Of a DNA stretch of 64,000 bases, positions 34,735 through 42,465 are shown piece after piece. Location: positions 1 to 64,000 of the forward strand of contig JANYHT010000017.1 of assembly GCA_025358925.1 (NCBI GenBank). Direction: 5' to 3'. Numbering within the stretch: position 1 is the first letter of the stretch; each line of letters begins with the position of its first letter. The DNA is from Gemmatimonadaceae bacterium. GTDB taxonomy: Bacteria; Gemmatimonadota; Gemmatimonadetes; Gemmatimonadales; Gemmatimonadaceae. The notes under the pieces were generated by a model, which was not told the origin of the DNA, did not search any database, and worked only from the letters and a program-made list of their open reading frames with translations. A program made the translations under genes and the position numbers.

Positions 34735-35468
34735 CCGATAACGCACATGAACCGCCGCAGGATGACGAGATGGACCGCCCGCTCGATCCGTGGATCGTCG
34801 CACTCGCTCGCGAAGTCACGGACGATATCGTCGTCCCTCGCAAGATGATGTGGAAACGCATCGAGGCGAAGCGTAGCACGGCGAAGCTGCCACGACGCAC
34901 GAGCGCATCGTTCTGGCGAGGCGTGAGCGCGATTGCCGCGGTGTTGGTGATTGGTGTCGCGATTGGTCGTTATGCGTGGCCGTCGGCATCGGATACGCGC
35001 CGCGATAGCGTATCGACGACGATCGCGATCCTAGCGACACCGACCACCGCAGCAACGTCCGCGCTCGGACCCGATGCGCTCGCAGCCGCGCCTGTCTCTT
35101 CAGATCCGATGCGAGTCGCTTTGGACGAACATCTCATGCGAACGGTCGCCTTGCTCACGGCGGTACGCGACCGCGACCCCGATCTCGGTCCTGGACTCGA
35201 CGTCACCAGTTGGGCGCGCGATCTCCTCGGCACAACGCGTTTGCTGTTGGACGAACCAACCCTGCGTGACGAACGAACGCGTCGCCTGCTGCAGGATCTC
35301 GAACTCGTAATGATGCAGATCATCCAAACACGCCGGAATGGCGCAGAGGATGCGCGCCGAGTGGCGACTGAAACGATGCGTGACACCAACCTTTTACCGC
35401 GTGTGCGGGCCGTCGTGACGGCCGCCGCGGTTCGCGAAGAACTTTCCGTTCATGGAGGTCTCGAATGA
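34731..35468 (+). CDS. Membrane protein, probable anti-sigma factor
   Basis: A 245-residue protein with an acidic, cytoplasmic N-terminus (DDEMDRPLDPWIVALAREVT), one membrane span near 64-83 (VSAIAAVLVIGVAIGRYAW) and an exported helical C-terminal part (DPMRVALDEHLMRTVALLTA, RDLLGTTRLLLDEPTLRDE). No zinc-binding anti-sigma (ZAS) HxxxCxxC motif is present, so the anti-sigma role rests on topology and on its ATGA overlap with the sigma gene. The C-terminal region could contact the exported HEAT proteins encoded next. Confidence 0.75.
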   Translation: MTDNAHEPPQDDEMDRPLDPWIVALAREVTDDIVVPRKMMWKRIEAKRSTAKLPRRTSASFWRGVSAIAAVLVIGVAIGRYAWPSASDTRRDSVSTTIAILATPTTAATSALGPDALAAAPVSSDPMRVALDEHLMRTVALLTAVRDRDPDLGPGLDVTSWARDLLGTTRLLLDEPTLRDERTRRLLQDLELVMMQIIQTRRNGAEDARRVATETMRDTNLLPRVRAVVTAAAVREELSVHGGLE

Positions 35469-37096
35469 AGACGAGTCGAGTACGGTCATACGGCGTCATA
35501 CGCGCAAGCGCGTTGCTCTTGGGCCTTGGATTCGCGCGCGCTGCCGCGGCGCAGGTGCCGCCTATTCCACCAGTCGCGCCCATGGCGCCAATGCCGCCGC
35601 GGGCGCCGTACGGCAGCGAGTGGATTCGCGGTTTTGACATCGACCGCCAAGCGATCGCGGACATCACGCGCGACGCGGTTGAACGTTCTATGGCGGGCCT
35701 GCGCGCGCTGGATTCGTATAAGTATTCGATGCAGTCAACCGAGTCATCGTTCGCTCGCCTGAAGAGTCTCTCGGCGTTGGACGAGTTGAAGGCACTCCCG
35801 GGCCTGTCCGGGTGGATGACCACGCGCGTGTCGACCCCTCCAGCGTCCTGGGATGCGAACGATCCCGCCGACTCGCTTTATCGCGAAGCACGGAAAGCCT
35901 TGGCGAACGACGCCAATCGCAAAGCGGCTGACTTATTTCGGCGCATTCGTGATCAGTATCCGAAGTCGACGTACACGCCAGACGCTGGCTATTGGGAAGC
36001 GTATGCACTCCAACGCATCGGTGGGCAAGATGATTTGCGCGCGGCGCAGTATGCGCTTACCGCGCAACTGAAAGCATTTCCGAAAGCGACAACCAATGGA
36101 GACGCGACGGCACTCAATGCAAAGATCGACATTGCACTCGCTCGGCGTGGTGATGCGTCTGCTGCACAAACGCTGTACGGACGTGCGGTGAAAGCATCGA
36201 GCGACGGCTGTCCCCGCGCCGCCGACGACGAACGTGTTGACGCGCTGAACGCGCTTACCGCGCTAGACGTTGACAAGGCGATGCCGATTTTGAAAAAAGT
36301 GTTGGCGCGTCGTGAGGCATGTACACAAGCGATGCGTCGCACGGCGGTGTGGTTGGTCGCGTCTCGCAAAACGACAGACGCCGCAGAGATTTTGGTGAAC
36401 GTCGCGAAGAATGATCCGGACAAAGACGTTCGTGAACAGGCAGTCTTTTGGCTTTCGAACGTGCCGACTGATGAAGCGGCAGGTATGCTGATCGATCTGG
36501 TGAAGGGCAACGGTGATGTCGATCTGCGTAAACGGGCGGTTTATGCGCTCTCGCGTTCAAAATCGCCGCGCGCCGCGTCGACGTTGCGGGAGGTCGCATT
36601 GGATGCAAACGCGCCAGTCGAATTGCGATCTGACGCGGTGCAGTGGTACATGCAGGGCGCGGGTCGCCAGTCTGATGACGCAATGTCGTTCCTCAAAGAC
36701 GTGTATGGCCGCGCAGATGATGCACAGTTTAAGCGCAGCATTCTCAGCAGCATCGCGCAACAGCGTAGTGAGGCGGCGCGCGACTTCTTGATGAACGTTG
36801 CGCAAAATCAGAAGGAGTCGTTTGAAACGCGACGTTCGGTGCTGAGCTATGTCAGTACGGCCGGCGTCCTGCCCGCGCAGATTGCAACGCTCTACGACAA
36901 AACCAACGAACTCGAACTGAAGAAACAACTGCTCTCGACGATGTCGATGTTCAAAGAGAATGGTGGCATCGACAAGCTGCTCGACGTGGCACGCAACGAC
37001 AAAAATGTCGAACTGAAAAAACAGGCGTTGAGCTCGCTCTCGCGCAGCAAGGATCCGCGCGTGCTACAACTGTTGCAAGAAATCATCGACCGATGA
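35465..37096 (+). CDS. Exported HEAT-repeat protein with TPR-like N-terminal part
   Basis: The 543-residue protein has a signal peptide (ASALLLGLGFARAAAAQ), a Pro-rich linker, a TPR-like segment (about 140-240; LYREARKALANDANRKAADL and YWEAYALQRIGGQDDLRAAQ), then a solenoid of HEAT repeats (about 300-540) with motifs such as DVREQAVFWLSNVPTDEAA, DLRKRAVYALSRSKSPRAA and ELKKQALSSLSRSKDPRVLQ. It is likely a periplasmic protein-interaction scaffold. ATGA overlaps link it to both neighbours in the ECF sigma operon. Confidence 0.85.
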   Translation: MKTSRVRSYGVIRASALLLGLGFARAAAAQVPPIPPVAPMAPMPPRAPYGSEWIRGFDIDRQAIADITRDAVERSMAGLRALDSYKYSMQSTESSFARLKSLSALDELKALPGLSGWMTTRVSTPPASWDANDPADSLYREARKALANDANRKAADLFRRIRDQYPKSTYTPDAGYWEAYALQRIGGQDDLRAAQYALTAQLKAFPKATTNGDATALNAKIDIALARRGDASAAQTLYGRAVKASSDGCPRAADDERVDALNALTALDVDKAMPILKKVLARREACTQAMRRTAVWLVASRKTTDAAEILVNVAKNDPDKDVREQAVFWLSNVPTDEAAGMLIDLVKGNGDVDLRKRAVYALSRSKSPRAASTLREVALDANAPVELRSDAVQWYMQGAGRQSDDAMSFLKDVYGRADDAQFKRSILSSIAQQRSEAARDFLMNVAQNQKESFETRRSVLSYVSTAGVLPAQIATLYDKTNELELKKQLLSTMSMFKENGGIDKLLDVARNDKNVELKKQALSSLSRSKDPRVLQLLQEIIDR

Positions 37097-37905
37097 ATGG
37101 CCTTCTGCGAGCCGCGCACACGAGCGCGTTGGCGATAGCACTGGGGTTCGGGGCGCCCGTGTCTACGGCGTGCGCACAAAGCACTGCCGCGGCGCTCGCC
37201 ACGCGCATCGACGCGGTACGTAACGGGCGCGTGCGCCTGACGTTCGCGACACGGCCAGGCGTGTGCGGCAACGGGAACGGATGGAGTCGCACGCGACCCG
37301 GCAACACGAACGAGTCGTGGGGCTCACGCGATATTGAAGTGTCATGCGAGGCAGGGCCTGCGCGTGTCGTTGTCGTACGCATTGACGGCGAAACGACGGA
37401 AATCCGCACCGGTGTTGGTGGACGTTGGCGCGCTGACACCGGCGTCACGGACCTCGGCAACATCTCAGCGAAAGTCGCGGGTCAATGGCTATTGCAGGCT
37501 GCCGAATTTGGTGCAGATAAGCCAGCGCGAGAGGCAATCTCCGCGATTATGCTCACGGATTCGCTTGATGGTGCGCAAATCCTGTTGCGGATCGTACGCA
37601 ACGAGAAACGTTCGTCGGACGTTCGCACGCAAGCGATGTTCTGGCTTGGTGAAGCCGCGGGCGACAGAGCGACTGCGACGCTCGACTCTGTCGCATACGA
37701 GGCCGGTGACCGCGAAGTACGCAAACAAGCGATTTATGCGATGTCGCGACGACCACCCGAGGAAGCCGTTCCAAATCTGCTGCGCATGTCGGAGACGTTG
37801 CCCGACCGCGAGCTACGAAGAACGGCTATTTTCTGGCTCTCGCGATCAAAAGATCCGCGCGCGTTGGCGTGGATTGCGAAGGCGATCGAGAACAAAGAAA
37901 AATAG
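37093..37905 (+). CDS. Exported HEAT-repeat protein
   Basis: The 270-residue product has a signal peptide (SALAIALGFGAPVSTACAQS), a short region rich in Arg/Gly/Asn with Cys residues (PGVCGNGNGWSRTRPGN), and three to four HEAT repeats (about 150-270; VRTQAMFWLGEAAGDRA, EVRKQAIYAMSRRPPEEAV, ELRRTAIFWLSRSKDPRAL). The repeats resemble those of the upstream protein, so the two probably arose by duplication. ATGA overlap at 37093. Confidence 0.85.
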   Translation: MNGLLRAAHTSALAIALGFGAPVSTACAQSTAAALATRIDAVRNGRVRLTFATRPGVCGNGNGWSRTRPGNTNESWGSRDIEVSCEAGPARVVVVRIDGETTEIRTGVGGRWRADTGVTDLGNISAKVAGQWLLQAAEFGADKPAREAISAIMLTDSLDGAQILLRIVRNEKRSSDVRTQAMFWLGEAAGDRATATLDSVAYEAGDREVRKQAIYAMSRRPPEEAVPNLLRMSETLPDRELRRTAIFWLSRSKDPRALAWIAKAIENKEK

Positions 37906-37919
37906 TGCAGCGCGAAACT

Positions 37920-38402
37920 CTACACGCCGTTTAACAACAGCGTCCACGTCACCGGCATGTTCGGATCGAGCGAATATTTCACGGAGCAATATTTGCTGAC
38001 CGCGAGGTCAATGGCGCGGTCGGCATGCACGCGATCAACGTCCTCGCCGCCTATGTGAAACGTCAGGTGCACACTCGTCACACGCGCCGGTGCCGCTGCG
38101 GCGCGTTCACCGACCACGGACACCTCGAGTGACTGCACAGGTGTGCGACGTTTCGCGAGAATGTCCACCACGTCGATGCCAGCGCACGACGCCAACGCTA
38201 ACAGGAGCGCATCCACGGGCGATGGTCCGGTGACACCATGACCATCGAGGCGAATTGATGGACCACCCACTTCGCGATGTCCGTCAAAGCGCATCTCGCC
38301 GTTCCACACGGCGCGAACACGTGTTGGCGGTTTGCCGATTACCGGGACACTCGTTGGCGTTCCGGTTGCGTCGGGGACGGCCGTGCTGCTCGGGTCGGTC
38401 AT
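37920..38402 (-). CDS. OsmC-family protein
   Basis: A 160-residue OsmC/Ohr-superfamily protein with the core [20 protein letters not shown] (first redox Cys) and [18 protein letters not shown], then [10 protein letters not shown] (second Cys), the Cys pair used for peroxide reduction in this family. The C-terminus ends in WTLLLNGV. The ATG overlaps the sulfurtransferase stop (ATGA at 38399-38402), suggesting a joint role in thiol or sulfur metabolism or in peroxide detoxification. Confidence 0.88.
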   Translation of the reverse strand: MTDPSSTAVPDATGTPTSVPVIGKPPTRVRAVWNGEMRFDGHREVGGPSIRLDGHGVTGPSPVDALLLALASCAGIDVVDILAKRRTPVQSLEVSVVGERAAAAPARVTSVHLTFHIGGEDVDRVHADRAIDLAVSKYCSVKYSLDPNMPVTWTLLLNGV

Positions 38403-39304
38403 GGATTTGCTCCTTTGCGAATGGCGGCGCGTACCGAGTTGCCCCACTCGGTCCACGAGCCGTCGTAATTGCGTACGCGCTCGTAGCCTAGGAGATACGT
38501 CAGCACAAACCAGGTGTGTGATGAACGTTCGCCGATTCGACAGTACGTGATGACGTCGTCGGTTGGCGAGAGACCAAGCTCGCCATGATAGATGGCGCGG
38601 AGATCGTCGGCAGATTTAAATGTGCCATCGGAATTGGCGGCGCGCGCCCACGGGACACTGCGCGCGCCCGGAATGTGACCACCGCGCAGCGTACCTTCTT
38701 GTGGATAGTCGGGCATGTGCAACTTTTCACCCGTGTATTCTTGCGGTGACCGCACGTCGATCATTGGCTTATCAGCCAACAGGTGCACGCGCGTGTCGTC
38801 GAGAAATGCGCGAATGACGGTGTCATTGCGTTCGACGGCATGGTATGTCGTGCTAGGATACGATGGCACGTCGGTGGTGGTCGCACGGCCTTCGGCAATC
38901 CACTTGGCACGACCGCCGTCGAGGATCACGGCGTTCTCAAAACCAAACAATCGAAAGACCCAAAACGCGTACGTCGCCCACCAATTGTTCTTGTCACCGT
39001 AGAAAATGACCATGGTGCTCTCGTTAATCCCTTTGCTTTGCAAGAGCGCTTCGAACGCATCGCGTGCAACGTAATCGCGTTCGATCTGATCATTAAGGTC
39101 GATGTGCCAATCGAGCTTCTGCGCACCGGGAATATGCTCCACGCTATAAAGCAATACATCCTCGTTGCACTCGAGCAGGCGGAGCGATGGGTTGCTTGCC
39201 TGCGTAGCGAGCCAGTCGGTGGAGACGAGACGCTCCGGATGCGCGTAGCCCTTGGCGACGATGAGCGGGTCCGGCAGGATGATCGATGCTGTGTGCGAAT
39301 TCAT
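38399..39304 (-). CDS. Sulfurtransferase, two rhodanese domains
   Basis: The 301-residue protein has two rhodanese domains: an N-terminal inactive one ([40 protein letters not shown]) and a C-terminal active one with [26 protein letters not shown] and the catalytic loop [11 protein letters not shown]. The loop (CRxGxR) is of the thiosulfate sulfurtransferase type. It is cytoplasmic (no signal). The stop overlaps the OsmC start, and it is divergent from the RMD1-like gene by 66 bp. Confidence 0.92.
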   Translation of the reverse strand: MNSHTASIILPDPLIVAKGYAHPERLVSTDWLATQASNPSLRLLECNEDVLLYSVEHIPGAQKLDWHIDLNDQIERDYVARDAFEALLQSKGINESTMVIFYGDKNNWWATYAFWVFRLFGFENAVILDGGRAKWIAEGRATTTDVPSYPSTTYHAVERNDTVIRAFLDDTRVHLLADKPMIDVRSPQEYTGEKLHMPDYPQEGTLRGGHIPGARSVPWARAANSDGTFKSADDLRAIYHGELGLSPTDDVITYCRIGERSSHTWFVLTYLLGYERVRNYDGSWTEWGNSVRAAIRKGANP

Positions 39305-39370
39305 GCGTGAAAGGTAACAACGAGTCAGCGTGCTGAGCGGGAGAATTCGGCGGCCGCGTTAGGTTTCGGC

Positions 39371-40513
39371 ATGAGCTCCGAACGTGAAGCATCGTTGGCC
39401 GCAGCGGATGGCCTCAGTGTTGTAGGGGCGGCGATTGCGTATCGGTTACACGACGTCGGCTACAGTATCGATTTGGATCGAGCGCTCAACCTGCTTGCCG
39501 AAAGCGCGCCGGAGCGTATTCGCCCTGTTCGCGGCGAAGGGCAGGCGCTGCAAATCGCCAACCCGCCGGTGACGGTTCTCCTGGGCACGGAGGTGTTACT
39601 CGTGTCGGGAGACGCGCATGACGCGGACATCTCGGCGCGCATTTTTGATTTTGGCGTGATCTCGCTACGCGTCCGCGTTCGTGCGCCCAATGCACAATCG
39701 TGGGCTTCGTTTACAACGTTCGGCCGAAGTCTCGAGGATCACGCCGGAATCAACGCGATATTCGCGCATCATCTCCAATTGCTGACGACACGCATTCGCG
39801 GTGCAGTCGAGCGACCGTCGATCGCCGATGTGCACGAAGACTACACGGTGTTTCGCCTCACGCGCGTGACATTGGCCGACGGCGCCGTGCTGACCGCTGA
39901 GGCACTCTCGTTACTGGATGTCGTGCCGCTTTTGTTGAATGAAACACGGCCGCTCAGCGTGGAGGCAAAGCGCGAGCTGTTACCGCATCGTTTCTCGTAC
40001 TACAGTGACGATCTCGCGATTCTCACGTGGGACAATGCCCTAGTGGTTGAACCGGGTGAGCACGACACCGACCTGCAATACATCCTCGAATTTGCCAATG
40101 CGCAGTTGCTGGAGTTGCGATACTACGACGCGGTCCTCGATGCGGAATTACCGCGCGTGTACGACGCCATTGAGCAAGCGCGGGCGCGTCGGGCGTTATT
40201 TCCTGGTCGCCGTTTTGCCGGTCTGCTCGCGAAACTTCAGGCACAGGTTGCCGACTCTACCGAGCTGGTGGAGCGTGTCGAAAACGCCCTGAAGGTGACC
40301 GACGACGTATACCTCGCGCGCGTGTATTCGGCGAGCCTTGAACTGTTTCGTGGTAAGGCTTGGCGCGCTGGAATTGATCGGAAACTCGCTATTTTGCGAG
40401 ACACATACGCCATGTTGAATGATGAGGCGCAGGCAGCACGGAGTGAAACGTTGGAGATCGCCATCGTGGTGCTGATTGTTGGCGAGATGGTGATGGCATT
40501 TCTGCGGGGATAA
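39371..40513 (+). CDS. RMD1/YagE-family (DUF155) protein
   Basis: The 380-residue protein matches the DUF155 family (yeast Rmd1, human RMND1): DISARIFDFGVISLRVRV early on, then HRFSYYSDDLAILTWDNALV, YILEFANAQLLELRYYDAVL and the C-terminal hydrophobic helix LEIAIVVLIVGEMVMAFL, a membrane anchor. Eukaryotic members support mitochondrial translation; the bacterial role is unknown. The start ATG 39371 is supported by the divergent spacing to the sulfurtransferase gene. Confidence 0.85.
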   Translation: MSSEREASLAAADGLSVVGAAIAYRLHDVGYSIDLDRALNLLAESAPERIRPVRGEGQALQIANPPVTVLLGTEVLLVSGDAHDADISARIFDFGVISLRVRVRAPNAQSWASFTTFGRSLEDHAGINAIFAHHLQLLTTRIRGAVERPSIADVHEDYTVFRLTRVTLADGAVLTAEALSLLDVVPLLLNETRPLSVEAKRELLPHRFSYYSDDLAILTWDNALVVEPGEHDTDLQYILEFANAQLLELRYYDAVLDAELPRVYDAIEQARARRALFPGRRFAGLLAKLQAQVADSTELVERVENALKVTDDVYLARVYSASLELFRGKAWRAGIDRKLAILRDTYAMLNDEAQAARSETLEIAIVVLIVGEMVMAFLRG

Positions 40514-40933
40514 TCCCACCGCCAGTCCTTCAATTGTTGCAATGGTTCGGCAAATATTGCGATCGGGAAGAAAGGAGATTCCGACTCCGCTTCAGTCGGA
40601 TGCGAGCTATTTGCACTGACGCCGAGCGGAAAGTATCGGACTAAGAGTCTTCTGTATCGAGTGCTACGTTCGGGTGCTGCAGTCGAGACAAGTGCCCGCA
40701 GTGTCCGCCTCATGTATACCGATTGGGTGGTCGATGAGCCAAATCCCCGTAAAATCGCGACATGCCTCGTGTCCGACCAGCCGTCCTCGGTTGTTTGGTT
40801 CGAAGGAATATCTGGGAAGTCCGAAAGGGTAGAAGGTGCGATCAAACATCTGGATCAAACAGCAGCTGAACAGCGCGTCGCTGAATCCCGAATAACATGC
40901 CTCTCCGCCCTGATACGACACACCCCGGCGCAG
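40514..40933. other. 420-bp gap without a recognised gene
   Basis: Between the RMD1-like gene and the HNH gene there is no ORF with family similarity. There is a perfect 7-bp hairpin (TCCGACT/AGTCGGA, 40580-40600, 7-nt loop) without a T-tract. Short ORFs on both strands have implausible composition. The gap may hold the promoter or terminator regions or a degraded gene. Confidence 0.5.
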
Positions 40934-40950
40934 CTAGTCTGCGTCGGGGT
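40922..40950 (-). terminator. Probable terminator of the first HNH gene
   Basis: An inverted repeat (CACCCCGGCGCAG ... CTGCGTCGGGGTG) spans about 40920-40951 and includes the HNH stop codon at 40934-40936 in its loop. One G-T mismatch is seen in the stem. The T-tract is weak on the minus strand, so termination is plausible but not certain. Confidence 0.5.
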
Positions 40951-41329
40951 GTTTCTCCATAAGAAAATCAGCGATGGCCTCGGAGCCGCGCAGCCCCCGA
41001 ATCTCCTCCACGAAACCCGTCGAACGCTCCACAACGCCCCGGCGCGCAAGCTCCTCGGCCACCGCTTTCATGTGCCGTGCCCATACATACCGCGCATACA
41101 AAAAGAAGTTCCGGCGTGCGACTGGATTTTCTGCCAAGAATTGCGCGAGAGGCCGTGATGCCTTGACCGTGTTGCAGGCGATGCAGGCGGTCACTACGTT
41201 GCCTCCAGAGCCATCGCCGCCGCGCACGCGCGGCTGCACGTGGTCCACGCTCAGGGTGTCCACATCCTGCACGGTGCCGCAGTACACGCAACGGAACGCG
41301 TCGCGTGCAAACACTTCCAAGCGGTTCAT
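40934..41329 (-). CDS. Solitary HNH endonuclease
   Basis: A 131-residue HNH protein: FRCVYCG (first Cys pair), LSVDHVQPRVRGGDGSGGN (H and N of the HNH core) and CIACNTVKASR (second Cys pair). C-terminal to the nuclease it has a helical extension, FLAENPVARRNFFLYARYVW, that is shared with the second HNH protein at 58002. No methylase or phage genes are next to it. It is probably a zinc-ribbon-stabilised nickase or nuclease of unknown target. Divergent from the small gene at 41372. Confidence 0.88.
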   Translation of the reverse strand: MNRLEVFARDAFRCVYCGTVQDVDTLSVDHVQPRVRGGDGSGGNVVTACIACNTVKASRPLAQFLAENPVARRNFFLYARYVWARHMKAVAEELARRGVVERSTGFVEEIRGLRGSEAIADFLMEKHPDAD

Positions 41330-41371
41330 CCGGTCTGCCCCTTTGTGAACGTCCCTGATCGTGCACGACGG

Positions 41372-41656
41372 ATGTTGTTTCAGAAGGTGACGCGTTTCCT
41401 TGAAACCGAGGAGAGCGCGAGTTCGCCGAACGACCTCCCGCCCCGACTCACTCTCAAAGCCCTCGAGGGCCTTCGCATGTCGCGTTCCCGTGATCGTATT
41501 CTGACCAATCTCGAAGAGATGTACCGTGAAGCGTTTGATCGCGCCAAATCTTCGGACGATCCCGCTGCAATGACGTCGCTCGACTTTGCCTATCGCCGCG
41601 AGCAGTTGTACTTCGAAATTCTGCTTGACGTACGCGACGCCATGGAACGGCGCTAG
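41372..41656 (+). CDS. Conserved hypothetical protein
   Basis: A 94-residue, largely helical protein (LFQKVTRFLETEESASSPND; LEGLRMSRSRDRILTNLEEM; FAYRREQLYFEILLDVRDAM). ATG 41372 is taken because it gives a protein-like sequence; the upstream frame overlaps the HNH gene antisense. No named family is recognised. It converges with the VTT-domain gene, 22 bp away. Confidence 0.6.
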   Translation: MLFQKVTRFLETEESASSPNDLPPRLTLKALEGLRMSRSRDRILTNLEEMYREAFDRAKSSDDPAAMTSLDFAYRREQLYFEILLDVRDAMERR

Positions 41657-41678
41657 CCGTCACGCGATAACGCGTGCG

Positions 41679-42389
41679 CTAAAATGCGCGCGTGACGGCG
41701 GCCAGTGTTTTCGCCGCTTCAGCGTCACGCATCGCCTTCTGTGCGATGCGCGCGAGCAAGATGCCAAGGATGACCGTCGCGACGATACCAATGGCAAGCA
41801 CGGTTGGAGAAACGGCCGACGAGCCATCTGGCCGTGGGCCTGCGCCAGAAGCACTGCCATACGCTGCATAGGTAAGCACGATCGGTGTCAGACCAATCGT
41901 GCCCACTACAAAGTGCGAGAGCTTCACACGCGTCACTCCTAATGCGTAATTGCTCAGCACAAACGGAATGGCGGGAGATAAGCGCAACAGAAAAACCAGC
42001 TTCATGCCGTCCTCGCCAACTGCACGATCAATCGCGGACAGTATGGGATTCTTGGCAACACGCCGAGCGACAACGTCGCGCGCGAGATATCGACCAATGA
42101 GAAATGCGCACGTTCCACCAATGAGGGCACCGGTCATGGCCAGCATTGATCCGTTCACCACGCCGAAAACGGCGCCCCCGACCATAATGAGGAGAAAGGC
42201 GGGAAACATGCAAATGACCACAATCACGTAGGCAACGACGAACGCGAACGGCGCCCACACGCCGAGCGTGTGCACCCACGCTGCAAACTGCGGTAACCAC
42301 GGCGAGAGTAACCGTCCGATGACGAGTCCGAATACAATCGGAATCGCGACGCCGACCGCGCGCAGCACAGATTTTAGATCGAATCGCAT
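41679..42389 (-). CDS. TVP38/TMEM64-family (VTT domain) membrane protein
   Basis: A 236-residue DedA-like membrane protein. The VTT motif is visible as GGAVFGVVNGSMLAMTGALI and LVFLLRLSPAIPFVLSNYAL with GVTRVKLSHFVVGTIGLTP; five or six membrane segments are present. Family members are proposed phospholipid scramblases or flippases. It lies 76 bp after the M14 peptidase gene on the same strand, possibly in one transcript. Confidence 0.9.
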   Translation of the reverse strand: MRFDLKSVLRAVGVAIPIVFGLVIGRLLSPWLPQFAAWVHTLGVWAPFAFVVAYVIVVICMFPAFLLIMVGGAVFGVVNGSMLAMTGALIGGTCAFLIGRYLARDVVARRVAKNPILSAIDRAVGEDGMKLVFLLRLSPAIPFVLSNYALGVTRVKLSHFVVGTIGLTPIVLTYAAYGSASGAGPRPDGSSAVSPTVLAIGIVATVILGILLARIAQKAMRDAEAAKTLAAVTRAF

Positions 42390-42465
42390 GGCTCAATAAT
42401 AAACGACCGCGCGCGTACGTCTGTGCAAGCTCGTACGCGCGCTTTTGACGAGGCGGTGACAAGAA

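Noticed and set aside
40661-41158. 165-codon plus-strand frame running into the HNH gene
   Set aside because: Half of it is antisense to the HNH gene and the rest has no recognisable motif.
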